A stretch of DNA of 6,607 nucleotides. It comes from Deltaproteobacteria bacterium (GTDB lineage: Bacteria; Desulfobacterota; Desulfarculia; Desulfarculales; Desulfarculaceae). The stretch is from assembly GCA_021815655.1 (NCBI GenBank), contig JAKAGJ010000117.1, positions 1 to 6,607 of the forward strand. The letters are read 5' to 3'. The notes below the pieces were generated by a model that saw only the letters and a list, made by a program, of their open reading frames with translations, made no database searches and was not told where the DNA came from. The first letter of the stretch is position 1, and every line of letters starts with the position of its first letter. This document shows positions 5,525-6,607 of the stretch, one piece after another. The position numbers were made by a program, and so were the translations under genes.

Positions 5525-6449
5525 CTAGGTGGTGGGTTCGTGGTGGCCGTTGGCCTGGGCGGCGGCGTTGACCTTGCCGGCGTACTGGGGAAACCTGCGG
5601 TTCAGGCACTCGGGGCAGATGCCGTGGAAGAAGCTGGCCCCGGAGTGGGCCGAGATGTGGCTCCCGATCTGCCGCCAGTAGGCCTCGTCATCGCGCAACT
5701 TTTTGCAGTAGGCGCACATGGGCAAGAGCCCGCTCAGGGTCTTGACGTCGACCAGGGCCGCTTCCAGCTCGCTGAGCTTGGCGCCCAGTTCGGAGCACGC
5801 CGCCAGCCAGTCATCCTCCATGCGCTGCCTGTTCATCATCGCGTAGCTCGGCACCCAGGCCGCGTCGAAGGTCATCATGGACAGGAAGTAGACCACCAGC
5901 ACCGCTTGGTTGCTGAAGGCGTTGCCAGTGGGCCAGAGCCGCATGTGGGTCGACCTGACCAGCAGCATCAGCGCGAACATGATGTAGAGCGCGGCCGTGC
6001 CGTAATACAGCGGATGGCTGCCGGCCGGGGCCCGGCGGATGAGCTGCCGGGCGATGAGCAGGCAGACGATGGCCAGGATGGCGCTCAGGATCAGGCCGCG
6101 CGCCGCCAGCCAGTTGACCTCCAGGTAAAAGTAGGAGACTCCGGCCATGACCACCGGCGGCAGCAGGTAATAGGCGGGGGCGGGGCGCTTGTCGCCGAAA
6201 AAAGGGATGTGCCGTGCATCCGCAGCACGGCGGCCAGCACGATAAGCCCGTTGTTCACCAGCACGCTCAGGTATTCGGGGGCGACCGCCACAGCAGAATG
6301 CCGATGTAGCCGAGGCCGATGGCGAAGGTGCCGGCGATCCAGAGGCCGAAGCTGGCATAGGTCTTTTGCCAGGAACGGAAGAACAGCAGGGCGACGCCCA
6401 GGAACAAGGGCAGCACGGCGTTGCAGACCATGATGGTCTTGATGTCCAT
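5525..6449 (-). pseudogene. Seven-helix membrane protein with C-terminal CxxC...CxxC module, twice frameshifted
   Basis: From the ATG at 6447-6449 (GAGGAG at 6455-6460, five bases ahead) the frame runs 60 codons to a stop at 6267. The protein continues in a second frame and then a third, ending at 5525. Adding one base in the five-base G/C run at 6277-6281 and one in the six-base A/T run at 6198-6203 restores a smooth 308-residue protein, with joins RSPPEYLSVL and GTSLFFGDKR. It has about seven membrane helices (near 5-24, 34-54, 61-78, 93-110, 117-135, 148-166, 182-202), then a short helical linker (about 208-238). A tail follows with VKTLSGLLPMCAYCKKLRDD and HGICPEC: cysteines 246, 249, 279 and 282, probably metal-binding. 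Such tails often end PAS, kinase or receiver proteins in Desulfobacterota, but no kinase or GGDEF domain is present. A sensory membrane protein is a guess. Either a decayed gene or two read errors. Confidence 0.7.
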
Positions 6450-6514
6450 TTCTACTCCTCAGCTTCCAGCTACCGAATCTTGCCCCTGAGGATCGCGCCG
6501 TGAAGTTCCCCCGA

Positions 6515-6607
6515 TGTTGTGGACACCTTGAAAGGGTCGGATAATGGCCCAGGAGGTGTTCCATGGGAGATCATCGCCGGAGTTTCAGCCGGGAGTTCAA
6601 GGTGGAG
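6515..6607 (+). mobile_element. Left end of an IS3-like insertion sequence, truncated by window edge
   Basis: The block starting TGTTGTGGACACCTTG at about 6515 begins with the 5'-TG usual for IS3-family terminal inverted repeats. It is followed about 48 bases later by an OrfA-like start with a strong AGGAGG site. The exact boundary and family are inferred; the other end and any target duplication are outside the window. It sits about 65 bases upstream of the start of the broken membrane-protein gene, oriented away from it, and so may have cut that gene from its promoter. Confidence 0.5.
6563..6607 (+). CDS. IS3-type transposase OrfA, first 15 codons only
   Basis: The ATG at 6563 has AGGAGG (6551-6556) six bases upstream and reads MGDHRRSFSREFKVE to the edge of the window. 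The pattern RRSFSREFKVE is the usual opening of the helix-turn-helix OrfA protein of IS3-family elements, which binds the IS ends and is joined to the OrfB integrase by frameshifting. Only 15 residues are visible, so assignment relies on this short motif and the IS-like end upstream. Another helix-turn-helix transposase start is possible. Confidence 0.55.
   Translation, partial: MGDHRRSFSREFKVE

Noticed and set aside
6198..6203. Programmed -1 frameshifting at the six-base A/T run
   Set aside because: The zero-frame codons (CTT TTT TCG) do not make a standard X-XXY-YYZ heptamer. A second shift would be needed nearby to make the protein, so error or decay is simpler.

Overview
The window is GC-rich (roughly two thirds G+C by eye) and encodes Gram-negative proteins: a TatB/TatC pair, an Fe-S type UvrC and two outer-membrane beta-barrel proteases. 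The long TatB tail and the C-terminal cysteine module of the membrane protein on the right are of a kind often seen in Desulfobacterota (former Deltaproteobacteria). That placement is an inference from protein character only.

Layout. (1) Positions 1-2910, minus strand, transcribed right to left: uvrC, then tatB 28 bases later, then tatC overlapping tatB by 8 bases. tatC runs off the left edge. This looks like one transcription unit joining a nucleotide-excision-repair nuclease to the twin-arginine protein export machinery. (2) Positions 2911-3367: a 457-base divergent intergenic region with no convincing protein gene. It holds a cluster of nested inverted repeats (about 3041-3253) that could be a structured RNA or leader, and weak promoter-like elements near the plus-strand genes. 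(3) Positions 3368-5510, plus strand: two tandem paralogous genes, 34 bases apart and each with a GGAGG ribosome site. Both are omptin-like outer-membrane proteases (peptidase family A26). They keep the D-x-D-W and D-x-H catalytic pairs and the S1-pocket glutamate, but have Asn in place of the S1-pocket Asp of OmpT. The surface loops differ between the copies while barrel and active-site segments are nearly identical, in places down to the DNA. (4) Positions 5525-6449, minus strand, convergent with the omptins: a seven-helix membrane protein with a C-terminal CxxC...CxxC module. It is broken by two single-base shortfalls in homopolymer runs about 75 bases apart. (5) Positions 6515-6607: the left end of an IS3-like insertion sequence, with a TG-starting end and the first 15 codons of a transposase OrfA, inserted just upstream of the broken gene.

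The genes do not form a single pathway. The most interesting part is the tandem omptin pair, which looks like a duplicated surface protease diversifying in its substrate-facing loops.
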